This document shows positions 28,264 to 36,869 of a stretch of 42,322 bases of DNA, in pieces. The first letter of the stretch is position 1; every line of letters starts with the position of its first letter. A program made the translations under genes and the position numbers. The notes beneath the pieces were generated by a model. It saw only the letters and a program-made list of their open reading frames with translations, was not told the origin of the DNA and did not search any database. The DNA is from Alistipes senegalensis. GTDB lineage: Bacteria > Bacillota > Clostridia > Oscillospirales > Ruminococcaceae. Location: the NCBI GenBank assembly GCA_023665275.1, contig JAMPEF010000011.1, positions 1 through 42,322 of the forward strand, given 5' to 3'.

Positions 28264-31200
28264 AATTGAACCCCTCCCGTGCCTCGATTTATTCGCATCT
28301 GCCGTGCTTGCAGACGTTCAGCAACCGTGTTTATGAATCTTTCGGTGTCGTAATCCGACGAAAGACGGAAGCCGCTTTCAAGCGTTATGTTGAGATTTTC
28401 GACGGTAGTCGTTTGCGAGTTTTCCGCATAATATCGGTCATAATTCGACCTGACAACATATTCATGTGATTCATCAGCAGACACAAAACAAGGAAGTAAA
28501 ATTGACTGTATGTCGCTTATTTGACTGCTGTCTATTTTTGTTTCAACGTCCAATTCAGCCGGAATTTTTGCAACGAATTTAGATAAAACGTCGTCTAATT
28601 GATTTGCGTCTATTTTCCCGACATCGAAATTGACAGGGATTTCTGCAACTGATTCCGGCAAAATGTCGCTTAATTGATTGCTATCTATTATTTCGGTGGA
28701 AACATTAATTTTAGACTGAATATCGGCAAATTCAGGGGTGAACGGCGCAATATTGAGAGCTTTTTTAATTGACGTGGCAATACTTTTAGTTTCATCGATA
28801 ATAGATTTTTTATTATCTTTAATACCTTTAGTAAAAAGATTTATCATATCGGGTGCAAAAGTATGAAAATTCGAGAGTGGTCCTTTATCTGGCTCCGAAA
28901 AGCCGATATATTGGGCAATTCCGGATGCAAGATGTTTGATTTCTTCAATTAAATCTTTTGCCTTATCTTTCACGCCGTCGATAAAACTTTTAATCATATC
29001 AACGCCGGAATCGTACAAATCGCCGACATTTGCCCGTATTTCGCCAATAATTCCGCCGGCGACTTCTGCCAGTTCCGAAAAAACACTTTTTATGCCACCA
29101 ATCAGGGACTGCAAAATTTTTTTGCCGCCATCGGTGAGAATCCGCAGATTTTCGGGATTTGTGAGGCATTCGCCGAGTGTGGCCATGATTTCGATTGCCG
29201 CATTGACGATTTTCGGCAGATTTTCGACGATTACCGTCACAAGACTCTCAACAATTTTAGGTACTTCTTTCAGCAATTCGGGCAGAGAATCAATTATAAA
29301 TTGCGCCAATGTCACTATAATGGACAGTCCGGCGGTGACAAGGTCGCCGAGAGTTGACGGGTTTGTTAATACATCGATAATTTTAATTATTATTCCGGTG
29401 ACAGTCGGGACGAGTGACGGCAGATTTTCGGCGATAAATCGGCTTAAACTCTCTATAATGTTGACCGCAGATTCCACGAGGAGCGGCAGACTGTCAATAA
29501 TTCCGGTGGCGATTTGTACAATAATTTCCAGCGCAACCGTAAGAATTTGTGGCAAATTGTCGGTCATGGACGAACTTATAAAAGATATAATTTCGTTAGC
29601 GGCTGCAAACAATTCCGGCAGTGACTCAATCAGAGTATTTCCGATTCTTTCAATGATTTTTGCCGTAGAATCGGAAATTTCGGGCAGTGCCTGAATCAGT
29701 GCGCCGCCTAAAATTCCGACAATTTCGGCGATTCCCGAAACGAAAAAGGGAAGAACTGTTGAAATCGCATCGGCGGCAATAGTCAGGATTTCGGCTATAT
29801 TTCGGGAAATTTCCTCACCTTTGGAGCGGAAACCGGAAATAATCGAAATCGCCATATCAATTCCGGCGTAAACCAGCTGATGATATGAATTTTTCAGGAA
29901 ATCGACGATTTTTCCCAGTATTTCGGAAAATTCTTCAACCGCTGAACCGGCGTTCCGTGAAATTCCTTCGGCAAATTCAAGGACGAGTTTTAAAGCGGAT
30001 TCGGCTATAATTGGTGTATTTTTTAACAGACTTTGTTTAAAAGCCTGCACTAAACTGTAAACTATTTTTACAATTTTTGGGACATAATCAGTAATTCTTT
30101 TAATTATATCGTCGATTGTCGGTTGAATCAGCTTTGAAAGACGCTGCATAGCAGTCCCGAAATCCGCCGATTTTAAGGCAATTGTGACCCTTTCAAGACC
30201 TTTTGTTCCGATTTGTACGGCGTCTCTGAGAGCCGGCGTAACTTTGTCGGAAAGCGAGATTTTCACGCCCTCCAGTGCGGATTGAAAAAGCGTGATATCG
30301 CCCGCCAGATTGTCAAGCTGAGTGTCCGCCATTTTTTTGGCTGCACCGTCGGAATCGGCTATTTTTCGGGATAAATCTTCATATCGAGTGCCGACGTTTG
30401 ACAAGAGTGCTTCAGCGGATTTCAGGTCACGGGCGTTAAAAATCGTGGTCAGAATCTGGTCACGCTCCGCCTGTGTCGCCAGACTTTCCATGCCGCCACG
30501 GAGGTCAAGAAAAACGTCGTTAAGTGAGCGCATATTTCCGGCTTCATCATAGAGCGAAATTCCCATAGAATCGAGCAATTCGGCGGCTTCTGTGGTCGGC
30601 GAAATCAGCGAATTAAGCATATTTCTGAGAGCCGTGCCGCCCTCGCTGCCCTTGATGCCGTTGTCCGCAAGAATGCCAAGCACCGTGGCGAGTTCCGTCG
30701 TTCCGCCCTTAAGTTTTTTCGCCGTTCCGCCAACGGTCAAGATAGCATCGCCTAACTGCGCAACCGACGTGTTGGAGCTTGAGGACGCCGCCGCCATTTT
30801 ATCGACAAGTTCGGCGGTTTCGTCGAGCGAAAGACCAAGCGCCGACTGTGAATCGGTGACCATGTCGGAGGCGTTGGCGAGCGAAATTCCGCCAGCTGAC
30901 GCCAAATTCAGCACATTCGGGAGCATGGAAACAGATGTTTCAGCGTCGTAACCGGCAAGCGCCATGTAGTTGAGGGCGTCGGCGGCTTCGGTGGCGGAAA
31001 ATGCCGTGGAATTGCCCATTTCAAGCGCAAAATCACGCAGACCTCCGACATCTTCGACGGATTTTCCCATTGTTGCGGCGACCTGCGCCATGCTTTTATC
31101 GAAATCCGCTCCGGCGTTGACCGATTCTTTCAGAAAATTAACGCCCGTTGTAGTGACTTTTGCGGCGATATTCTGTAAAATTCCGACCGTATCGCTGAAA

Positions 31201-31523
31201 ATTCCGCTTACTTTTTCGGGAATTTCGGCGAGAAATCCGCCGACCGTTCCGGCAACATTTTTGAAAGATTCGCCGATTTTAGACGGTAGTTGTTTAATCG
31301 ACGTTCCGACGTTTTCGGTCATGTTTGCAACGTTTGATTTTGTTTCGTCGGTAAATTTTTTTATAGGCGTGCCATCAGGTGCGGTCACTTCGGGCGCTGG
31401 CGTGCGAACCTTTAAATTATCAAATATCGACGCAAAACCCCTTTTTGCGGTGTTAAGTTCCTTTTCAAATTCGTTTAAATTCAGCTCCACAGCCGCCTGA
31501 AGTCTGAAAACTTCTTCCGCCAT
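28260..31523 (-). CDS. Tail tape measure protein
   Basis: A 1087-aa protein. The N-terminal 130 residues are helical. Residues about 150-420 carry the conserved tape-measure domain (KSMAQVAATMGKSVEDVGGLRDFALEMGNSTAFSATEAADALNYMALAGYDAETSVSMLPNVLNLASAGG). A long repeat region follows (about 560-840), built from about 36-residue units of the type ESLPELF..EIISFISSSMTDNLPQILTVALEIIVQIATGIIDSLP, alternately hydrophobic, as expected for tail-length and membrane-channel segments. The C-terminus ends near the tail tip. Tail length would be roughly 0.15 nm per residue by the usual rule. GGAGGTGCGGAA precedes the ATG. Confidence 0.93.
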   Translation of the reverse strand: MAEEVFRLQAAVELNLNEFEKELNTAKRGFASIFDNLKVRTPAPEVTAPDGTPIKKFTDETKSNVANMTENVGTSIKQLPSKIGESFKNVAGTVGGFLAEIPEKVSGIFSDTVGILQNIAAKVTTTGVNFLKESVNAGADFDKSMAQVAATMGKSVEDVGGLRDFALEMGNSTAFSATEAADALNYMALAGYDAETSVSMLPNVLNLASAGGISLANASDMVTDSQSALGLSLDETAELVDKMAAASSSSNTSVAQLGDAILTVGGTAKKLKGGTTELATVLGILADNGIKGSEGGTALRNMLNSLISPTTEAAELLDSMGISLYDEAGNMRSLNDVFLDLRGGMESLATQAERDQILTTIFNARDLKSAEALLSNVGTRYEDLSRKIADSDGAAKKMADTQLDNLAGDITLFQSALEGVKISLSDKVTPALRDAVQIGTKGLERVTIALKSADFGTAMQRLSKLIQPTIDDIIKRITDYVPKIVKIVYSLVQAFKQSLLKNTPIIAESALKLVLEFAEGISRNAGSAVEEFSEILGKIVDFLKNSYHQLVYAGIDMAISIISGFRSKGEEISRNIAEILTIAADAISTVLPFFVSGIAEIVGILGGALIQALPEISDSTAKIIERIGNTLIESLPELFAAANEIISFISSSMTDNLPQILTVALEIIVQIATGIIDSLPLLVESAVNIIESLSRFIAENLPSLVPTVTGIIIKIIDVLTNPSTLGDLVTAGLSIIVTLAQFIIDSLPELLKEVPKIVESLVTVIVENLPKIVNAAIEIMATLGECLTNPENLRILTDGGKKILQSLIGGIKSVFSELAEVAGGIIGEIRANVGDLYDSGVDMIKSFIDGVKDKAKDLIEEIKHLASGIAQYIGFSEPDKGPLSNFHTFAPDMINLFTKGIKDNKKSIIDETKSIATSIKKALNIAPFTPEFADIQSKINVSTEIIDSNQLSDILPESVAEIPVNFDVGKIDANQLDDVLSKFVAKIPAELDVETKIDSSQISDIQSILLPCFVSADESHEYVVRSNYDRYYAENSQTTTVENLNITLESGFRLSSDYDTERFINTVAERLQARQMRINRGTGGVQF

Positions 31524-31541
31524 TTCCGCACCTCCACTTTT

Positions 31542-31555
31542 TAGACACGTGTCTA
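31542..31555. other. Perfect palindrome between tail genes
   Basis: TAGACACGTGTCTA, a perfect 14-bp palindrome centred on CACGTG, lies in the 33-bp gap between the frameshifted chaperone gene and the tape measure gene, preceded by a T run on the plus strand and followed by ATTTATTTT. It may be a protein site or weak terminator. Confidence 0.4.
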
Positions 31556-31556
31556 T

Positions 31557-31876
31557 TTATTTTGCGACAAGTCCTGCATTTGCCGTAATTTCGGCGATAA
31601 TTTGCCCTACTGATTTATTTTCCGGTGGTTTGTATGCAAGTATTTCGTTTAAAGTTTTAGCTATAGTATGTCCACCGGCGAAACGTGCAGTATTTTCGGC
31701 AATAACTTTCAGACAATTACATACATAATTCTGATAGATAAACTGTTGATTTTTATATTTTATAAAATAAAATATATGTTGAAAAAAATAATCTGTGCCG
31801 AAAGCCTCCAGCTTATGCAAATCAATATTTATTACAGCATTTTGGAAATCTTCTGTAAATTGAGAAGCGTAGTAAA
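31557..31876 (-). CDS. Tail assembly chaperone, -1 frame extension (gpGT-like)
   Basis: This frame has no ATG with ribosome site; it is entered by a -1 slip from the chaperone gene at 31874-31880. Across the slip it reads FYYASQFTEDFQNAVINIDLHKLEAFGTDYFF and on to NAGLVAK. The longer fused protein would have about 210 residues. In siphoviruses the two forms (G and GT) coat the tape measure and recruit tube subunits. Position directly before the tape measure gene supports this. Confidence 0.75.
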
Positions 31877-32194
31877 AAAACTGACCACCCTTTTACTGTT
31901 AAAAATATTAACTAATTCAATTATGCCGTCCTCCCCGTCATTTTCGGGGTTCAGCGCCGCAAATTCATCACCTGTCATGAAGCACATTTCACCGCATAGT
32001 GCCATAGTTTCATCAATATTATTTCCACAAATATAACTTATAATTTCAAATATGTTATCAGAGCTGTTTGCGGCTGTATTTCGGCATTTTTCCTTTATAC
32101 GTGAAATGCCGTCGGCGTATTTCCTGACCCTTTCAGCGATTTTCAGCGACTGGGCGGCGAACTCTTTAGGTGTACAGTTTGCAAGAGTTTTCAT
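31832..32194 (-). CDS. Tail assembly chaperone, short form (gpG-like)
   Basis: A 120-aa helical protein (MKTLANCTPKEFAAQSLKIA), encoded between the major tail protein and the tape measure genes, which is the fixed position of tail chaperones. The last codons contain TTTTTTT in slippage phase, giving the extended product. GGAGGTCTTTT precedes the ATG. Sequence similarity to named families is low, as is usual for this class, so the assignment rests on position, size and the frameshift. Confidence 0.8.
   Translation of the reverse strand: MKTLANCTPKEFAAQSLKIAERVRKYADGISRIKEKCRNTAANSSDNIFEIISYICGNNIDETMALCGEMCFMTGDEFAALNPENDGEDGIIELVNIFNSKRVVSFFTTLLNLQKISKML
31874..31880 (-). promoter_or_regulatory. 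-1 frameshift slippery site
   Basis: Minus strand T TTT TTT A: the heptamer TTTTTTT is in the X XXY YYZ phase of the 0 frame (AGT TTT TTT ACT). A -1 slip joins the 120-aa frame to the extension that ends at 31557, with no stop between. Confidence 0.75.
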
Positions 32195-32257
32195 TAAAAG
32201 ACCTCCGTTAAATTTAAATTTTTATTTAAGTAAAATTTTACGTCATTATGACGTTTT

Positions 32258-32842
32258 TTAAGTGATTTCAGGTTCGTTTTTTGGTGATTTTATAAAAATT
32301 TCAAATGGTGGTTCATCGATGTTGTCAAGGTCATAATGTCCGGTAAATTCGTAAGAGAATGTGCCTTTACCGTCCTTGGAGGACTGCCATTGAAAACCGC
32401 CCGTGGACAGCGCATTTTTCACATGGATAGCCACAAAACCGCCATTTTTCGCCGAATAATCGCCAACAAGCCAAATATCATGGAAGTCGTCTTCAGTCAG
32501 GGCAGAACGGGGGAGAATATGCGCTCTGTCCGTGGATAAATCCGCCGCTGCGCATAGTTTTTGTGCCGTTATACCGTCAATCGTGACAAACGAACCACTC
32601 AACGTAACAGTATAGCTCGTGATGCGCTTCATCTGTCGGGTATTGCTCGGCACGTTGTCGATGTCCTCGCCAAAATCGCTAAATTCAGGGGTTGCCGAAA
32701 AGCTGTTACCGCCGGTTGTAGCCCCAATTATAGCGGTTTTTTCGTATTCGCCGGTGTCTGCATCAAAATCTGTCAGGAGAATACCGGCATTAATCTGGAT
32801 TGACTCGAATGTATCGGGTCGAATTTGCGTAAATTTTGACAT
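32258..32842 (-). CDS. Major tail protein
   Basis: A 194-aa tube protein: FTQIRPDTFESIQINAGILLTDFDADTGEYEKTAIIGATTGGNSFSATPEFSDFGEDIDNVPSNTRQMKRITSYTVTLSGSFVTIDG is typical of Firmicute siphophage major tail proteins, with a beta-rich C-terminus (WQSSKDGKGTFSYEFTGHYDLDN). It polymerises as hexamer rings around the tape measure. It lies between the connector and chaperone genes. The 63-bp gap after it holds ACGTCAT/ATGACGT hairpin sequence that may dampen readthrough and so set the high dose of tail protein. Confidence 0.88.
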   Translation of the reverse strand: MSKFTQIRPDTFESIQINAGILLTDFDADTGEYEKTAIIGATTGGNSFSATPEFSDFGEDIDNVPSNTRQMKRITSYTVTLSGSFVTIDGITAQKLCAAADLSTDRAHILPRSALTEDDFHDIWLVGDYSAKNGGFVAIHVKNALSTGGFQWQSSKDGKGTFSYEFTGHYDLDNIDEPPFEIFIKSPKNEPEIT

Positions 32843-32862
32843 TTTTTACCTCAACTTTTACT

Positions 32863-33222
32863 TTAATTTTCTGTAAAAAAATCAGCCATAAAGGTTAAAA
32901 TTTTCCTTTTTGTTAAGTAATCGCCCATACTGACCGCAAAGGGTGTACCACGTCGCAGCCATATTTTACCATCAGAGCATTGAAGAAGGATTCCGCCATT
33001 GCCTGTTTTTCGAGAAATTTCGTCCGTTTTGGCATTGATTTCCGTCCATGATTGCGAGCGATACCAGAGCGAACAGCAGAAATTAACGGTATATCCAAAT
33101 AAATCGGTTTTTAGTTCGTAAGTCAGGTAGGGAAGAGGTGCGTTTTCCGGTACGCTGTTTTCTTCATACGCCGGCAGTCCAAACCCCGAAAAATAACGAT
33201 ATATTGCCTCAAAACGATTCAT
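32863..33222 (-). CDS. Tail terminator / minor capsid-like protein
   Basis: A 119-aa protein (MNRFEAIYRYFSGFGLPAYEENSVPENAPLPYLTYELKTDLFGYTVNFCCSLWYRSQSWTEINAKTDEIS). The PYLTYE motif, a strand and then W..I..K.DEI are typical of the tail terminator class that caps the tail tube. It starts 4 bases before the stop of the upstream connector gene. Position just before the major tail protein agrees. Confidence 0.7.
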   Translation of the reverse strand: MNRFEAIYRYFSGFGLPAYEENSVPENAPLPYLTYELKTDLFGYTVNFCCSLWYRSQSWTEINAKTDEISRKTGNGGILLQCSDGKIWLRRGTPFAVSMGDYLTKRKILTFMADFFTEN

Positions 33223-33554
33223 AGTATTAACCTTTCTTCAGCGGTCACCTGTCGCATATCCAGTCCGGAGGTTTCGGGCGAACTCAAACCATCGGAAGTG
33301 ATTCGGAAAATTTTTCCGTCGCTTTTTCGTTTGATTAAATCATTAAATTTAAGTTCGATATTACGTTGTGTGGTAATAGTATAAGTGACGTTTTTTTCCT
33401 GTTTTTCGGCATTTTCCGCTTGTCCGGAGTGTTCACGCCTGACCGCCGCCCTGAATATTTTCCGGTCAGTTTCTGCCAAAATATGACCACCTTCATTATC
33501 AAAAATAACTGACGTGACAATATAATAAAAATCCTCAAAACTGTTATTGACCAA
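33219..33554 (-). CDS. Head closure / connector protein
   Basis: A 111-aa beta-rich protein (TYTITTQRNIELKFNDLIKRKSDGKIFRITSDGLSSPETSGLDMRQVTAEE). The segment LIKRKSDGKIFRI..TS..S resembles the SPP1 gp16-like head-completion fold, in which a small barrel plugs the portal. Assignment is by pattern and by position between the adaptor and terminator genes. Confidence 0.55.
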   Translation of the reverse strand: MVNNSFEDFYYIVTSVIFDNEGGHILAETDRKIFRAAVRREHSGQAENAEKQEKNVTYTITTQRNIELKFNDLIKRKSDGKIFRITSDGLSSPETSGLDMRQVTAEERLIL

Positions 33555-33590
33555 ATTTATACAACCACAATCCTTTTATAATAAATTATG

Positions 33591-34031
33591 TTAATTAATT
33601 TTACGATAACAATTCATGCCTTGTTTTATTCTGTGTTGCCATTCTTGCATGAACGTCGGCGCAGAAGTCGGCAACGTATATGAATAACCGCCCCACGATT
33701 CAGAGGCATAACCCTGAAAATTTCCCGATAATTCGGCAATTTTTGCGTTGAAGCGTTCCACCTCGTCGCACAGTCTGACGAAATCCGGCGGCACGTCCAT
33801 GACCCAGACAGCCCCCGTAAAAGTTTCATTTTTAAGACGTTTCAGGTCATCAGGGTCATTGCAGTACACACCATTGTTAAGGGAAGAACCTGTTATTCTA
33901 AAATATTGTCCGTTATTTATAAAATCGACATTTATTATATTGTCATGAATAGTATATGTATTGTAGAAAATGTGATTTTTATCTGTGAAAAAATTGTGTA
34001 AAATAGTACACATTCGTGTAATATCTGTCAT
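33591..34031 (-). CDS. Head-tail adaptor-like protein
   Basis: A 146-aa protein (MTDITRMCTILHNFFTDKNHIFYN). Its N-terminal half (IHDNIINVDFINNGQYFRITGSSLNNGVY) is strand-rich, and the C-terminal half is helical with EWQHRIKQGMNCYRKIN. It is located directly after the major capsid gene, where adaptors are encoded, and overlaps it by 4 bases. The second half resembles phage connector proteins that end in a conserved W and basic helix. Function is inferred mainly from order. Confidence 0.55.
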   Translation of the reverse strand: MTDITRMCTILHNFFTDKNHIFYNTYTIHDNIINVDFINNGQYFRITGSSLNNGVYCNDPDDLKRLKNETFTGAVWVMDVPPDFVRLCDEVERFNAKIAELSGNFQGYASESWGGYSYTLPTSAPTFMQEWQHRIKQGMNCYRKIN

Positions 34032-34954
34032 TCGGAGTCAGTACCTTTCGCAGGTTTTTCGGCTGTATTTCCGCTAAAATCCACGACTGAAATTCCGTCA
34101 ATATATTCTGCTGCAAGTGATATGCCGGTAACAGTTATTAAATCAGAAACCATATTGTGATGATTTCCATTGACGTAGACAGCTATTAAATTAAGGTCGC
34201 CATCGGTTCGGAAGTTAAAACCGGCTTTAGTAAAATCATTATCTGTAGCGTCAATATATGACATGACAATATTTTCAGCCGGAGTAGCAATAATTTTACT
34301 GAATGGGACTCGTGAACTAAGAAAAAGTCTCGAAAAACCGAGGAAATTTGAAAGATAGGTCATTCCAAAATCATTTTGAACTGTAATATTTGATGCACCA
34401 AGATATCTGTAAGCGTCCAATGTATTACAGAATCCAATAATCCCGGAATAACCCTTGTCCATGTCCTCCCACTTGCTCTGAACCTGACCGAGAGCTTCAG
34501 CAAGTGCCATCTGGAAGTCGGTTTCATTAATTGATTTTGTAAGAGTACCGGTAAGCAAGAAACTTGTGAACTTATTCATTAAACGGGCTTCCAACCGGTA
34601 AATCATGTCATCGTCGGCGGCTTGAATTGCCGAATTATAGCCATGTTTGGCGATTGCTTCAAGTGAAACTCCCACCGCTTGCTTGTCAAATTCGAGTATT
34701 CCTATAGGAGTAGTGGAGTATTCAATTTTGTTGTACGGAATTGCCTCGCCCTCGCCGACGGCGGTGGTGTTCAGCGTGACCGCCGCCGATTTTGCCGTGA
34801 GTTGCGTTCCGGCGGCGAGCTTTTCAAGGCGGATTGAACCGAGCAAATCACGCAAAATGCCTATATCACGGGTAAATCGGGACACAAAATCGACTTCACG
34901 GACGGCGGTTAAATTAGTTGATTTAATTAAATTTTCCATGTGTTTCATCTCCAT
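34028..34954 (-). CDS. Major capsid protein
   Basis: A 308-aa capsid protein, HK97-fold type by pattern: an N-terminal arm (SRFTRDIGILRDLLGSIRLEKLAAGTQLTAKSAAVTLNTTAVGEGEAIPYNKIEYSTTPIGILEFDKQAVGVSLEAIAKHGYNSAIQAADDDMI), a middle domain with ALAEALGQVQSKWEDMDKGYSGIIGFCNTLDAYRYLG, and a C-terminal SYIDATDNDFTKAGFNFRTDGDLNLIAVYVNGN. It starts after GGAGATGAAACAC; an ATG nearer the site would shorten it by 5 residues. Preceded by a scaffold gene as expected. Confidence 0.88.
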   Translation of the reverse strand: MEMKHMENLIKSTNLTAVREVDFVSRFTRDIGILRDLLGSIRLEKLAAGTQLTAKSAAVTLNTTAVGEGEAIPYNKIEYSTTPIGILEFDKQAVGVSLEAIAKHGYNSAIQAADDDMIYRLEARLMNKFTSFLLTGTLTKSINETDFQMALAEALGQVQSKWEDMDKGYSGIIGFCNTLDAYRYLGASNITVQNDFGMTYLSNFLGFSRLFLSSRVPFSKIIATPAENIVMSYIDATDNDFTKAGFNFRTDGDLNLIAVYVNGNHHNMVSDLITVTGISLAAEYIDGISVVDFSGNTAEKPAKGTDSE

Positions 34955-35451
34955 TAAATGCCGAAAATTCGGGGATTTTCGGCAATAAGTGCTTGACGTT
35001 CAGCGGTATTTTTAATCGCCATAATTTTATCTTTCGTCCAGCCACCGCCGGAGTTCGATGGCGGGGTAGCCGGTGAGTGCGATAAATTTTCAATTTTCGG
35101 CGTAAAATAGCTGAAATCGGCGTCTGCCTGAATTGCAGAAATGACCTCGTCCACGTTGGTCGGTGAGCCGTCATCACCGGTCATCAGTTGGCTGGCGAAG
35201 TCGCTTTTATTGGCGATAAGACGGGCGGCAGAAGCAGAATATCCCGATTTTTCGAGGTTTTCCGCTAATAAGGTGCGGCGGCGTATCGTATCGCTCTGAG
35301 ATTTCATTTCTTCAATTTCTTTTTCCCTGATAGCTAATTTTTGGCTTAATTCAGCGGTTTTTTCAGTGTCTGCATGTAATTCGTCAAGTATCGCTGATAT
35401 TTTATTTTCTTCAATATCTAAAGACATAAGGTATTCCCTTGTAACCGACAT
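34954..35451 (-). CDS. Capsid scaffold protein
   Basis: A 165-aa protein with a long charged helical region (residues about 8-60: LDIEENKISAILDELHADTEKTAELSQKLAIREKEIEEMKSQSDTIRRRTLLAENLEKSGYS), then an Ala-rich stretch and a Gly/Pro linker (PATPPSNSGGGW) with a short C-terminal helix (AERQALIAENPRIFGI). The coiled coil followed by a C-terminal capsid-binding helix is the scaffold layout in Gram-positive siphophages. Its stop overlaps the capsid start by one base (TAATG). The 44-bp gap before it carries the GCCTG/CAGGC hairpin at 35470-35483 next to the ribosome site. Confidence 0.85.
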   Translation of the reverse strand: MSVTREYLMSLDIEENKISAILDELHADTEKTAELSQKLAIREKEIEEMKSQSDTIRRRTLLAENLEKSGYSASAARLIANKSDFASQLMTGDDGSPTNVDEVISAIQADADFSYFTPKIENLSHSPATPPSNSGGGWTKDKIMAIKNTAERQALIAENPRIFGI

Positions 35452-35469
35452 TTGTTGACCTCCTTTTTT

Positions 35470-35483
35470 TGCCTGTTTTCAGG
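35470..35483 (-). other. Hairpin beside the scaffold gene ribosome site
   Basis: Minus strand GCCTG, loop AAAA, CAGGC, followed by seven A and GGAGG. It could mark an mRNA processing point or protect the capsid transcript from 5' decay. Confidence 0.4.
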
Positions 35484-35495
35484 CAAATCTGATTT

Positions 35496-35921
35496 TTAAT
35501 CGTTAAAATATTTTTTTATTACGTTAATATATTCAATTTTATGGTCGTCTATAGCGTTACGCAGAAAATGGGTCGGTTTTATACCGTGAGTATAATGACC
35601 TTTTCCGTTTTTGTCAATCCACACCCACGGCGTTTTTCTGCCATTTATAGCGAAAATTCCCGTTCCGTACTCCACGTAAACGGGGTACGGAGCGCCGTTT
35701 GAAGTTAAATTAGTTCCTATATATACGATGTCATCAATAATTTTATATGTAAGACTTTGTCTTAACATACCACCGTGATATTTTTCAATGCCCGTCGATT
35801 CAGGCGTGCCGACCGGCGCATTAACTCTTGCATGACAAACCGCACGTTGTCCGATTTCTTCAAGTGCAGCGTCTATTTTTTGCCTGATTTCCGCCAAAAT
35901 CTGTGAAGTGTTATCATTCAT
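35496..35921 (-). CDS. HK97 gp10-like protein
   Basis: A 141-aa protein with the gp10 family pattern: ALEEIGQRAVCHARVNAPVGTPESTG...GGMLRQSLTYKIIDDIVYIGTNL..NGAPYPVYVEYGTGIFAINGRKTPWVW...KPTHFLRNAIDDH. The RxNAPVxTGxLRxS...Y..xVExGTG...PxxFLxxA signature is characteristic. In HK97 the gene lies after the capsid among the connector genes; here it precedes the scaffold, a less usual position that also occurs in some Mu-like phages (virion morphogenesis protein G). It may join head and tail. Confidence 0.8.
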   Translation of the reverse strand: MNDNTSQILAEIRQKIDAALEEIGQRAVCHARVNAPVGTPESTGIEKYHGGMLRQSLTYKIIDDIVYIGTNLTSNGAPYPVYVEYGTGIFAINGRKTPWVWIDKNGKGHYTHGIKPTHFLRNAIDDHKIEYINVIKKYFND

Positions 35922-35967
35922 TTTATTGCCTCCGTTTTAGTTAAATGAAAAAAAATTCTTGAAACTC

Positions 35968-35996
35968 TTGACAAAATCCGAAAAATATTATATAAT
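35968..35996 (+). promoter_or_regulatory. Antisense consensus promoter 1 in the head operon
   Basis: TTGACA at 35968-35973, 17 nt, TATAAT at 35991-35996: a perfect consensus on the plus strand in the 100-bp gap before the MuF-like gene end. It points into that gene in antisense; no plus-strand gene follows. The flank (TTAGTTAAATGAAA, then TTCTTGAAACTC) is shared with the promoter at 38231. Confidence 0.7.
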
Positions 35997-36020
35997 GTAG
36001 AAAATAAGTTTAATATTGTG

Positions 36021-36869
36021 CTATATATCGTCAAAAACTGCAACGGTACAGCATCGGCAGTTATAAACTTCTGCCGGATTTCCGTTAGGGTCGCCCGGAT
36101 ATTCAAGACCATTGGAAAATTTTTCGCCGATAGCGGCAATTTGTCCATTTATAGCCATGTGTGAAGCTCTGGTGTGTTTGTCGGTTGCAGAAAGCCAGCT
36201 GTGTTTTATCGTCATACCCATTTGCTGACAGCGTTTATAACCGTGCATACGCCCGACGTTCTGGGCGGTTGTGACCATTGTTGCGGCGGTTCGTGTTGCA
36301 GATGTGCGGTTTGTGTTGGCTATTTTTGCAACTCTTTTGGCGATTTCGTCGATTGATTCGCCGTTCACGATGCCTAAAGCAATTGCGGAATTTATTTTCT
36401 TTAAATTGTATCGCCGGTCGTGAATTTTAGTTTTCGGCAATAAATCGGGGTTTTCCTGAATAAGAAGTCTGACCGCATTTTCATTGAAAATCAGAAAATT
36501 AATGTCTATCTTGTAATGTTCACCGATTCTACTAACTGTATAATTATTGTTGAGACAGTAAATTTCCGGAAGATTTCTATTTGTTATATCGGTGGCGTTG
36601 AGGTCGGTTTCTGTTAAAATTTCTGACAAATTATCAAGCCTTTTTCGCTGATATTTTCCGATAAGAAGTTTTTCCGTTAACCATTCCTGATATTCTTCTT
36701 GCGTGATTTTGCCGGTTTCAAGCCTTTTTTTCATTTTGATACTTTCGGAGCAGGTTTCCGGCATATTTTCTATTAAAGAGTTATAAGCCTGACCGTAAAT
36801 GTCTTTTAATTCCGCAACAATTTTATTAAAGATGTCTTGCGTTGCAAGATATGCGCTATCAAATTTCAT
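36021..36869 (-). CDS. Minor head protein (MuF / SPP1 gp7-like)
   Basis: A 282-aa protein with a MuF-type C-terminal domain (TNRTSATRTAATMVTTAQNVGRMHGYKRCQQMGMTIKHSWLSATDKHTRASHMAINGQIAAIGEKFSNGLEYPGDPNGNPAEVYNCRCCTVAVF). The D-x-R..H..G..CRC motif of the family is evident. The N-terminal half is helical. These proteins sit in the capsid near the portal and may be injected with DNA. It overlaps the end of the portal gene by 11 bp. No toxin domain is fused, unlike in many MuF polymorphic toxins. Confidence 0.88.
   Translation of the reverse strand: MKFDSAYLATQDIFNKIVAELKDIYGQAYNSLIENMPETCSESIKMKKRLETGKITQEEYQEWLTEKLLIGKYQRKRLDNLSEILTETDLNATDITNRNLPEIYCLNNNYTVSRIGEHYKIDINFLIFNENAVRLLIQENPDLLPKTKIHDRRYNLKKINSAIALGIVNGESIDEIAKRVAKIANTNRTSATRTAATMVTTAQNVGRMHGYKRCQQMGMTIKHSWLSATDKHTRASHMAINGQIAAIGEKFSNGLEYPGDPNGNPAEVYNCRCCTVAVFDDI

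Noticed and set aside
28936-31500. Long plus-strand frames opposite the tape measure gene
   Set aside because: Codon bias of the repeat-rich tape measure gene keeps the opposite strand open; composition is not protein-like.
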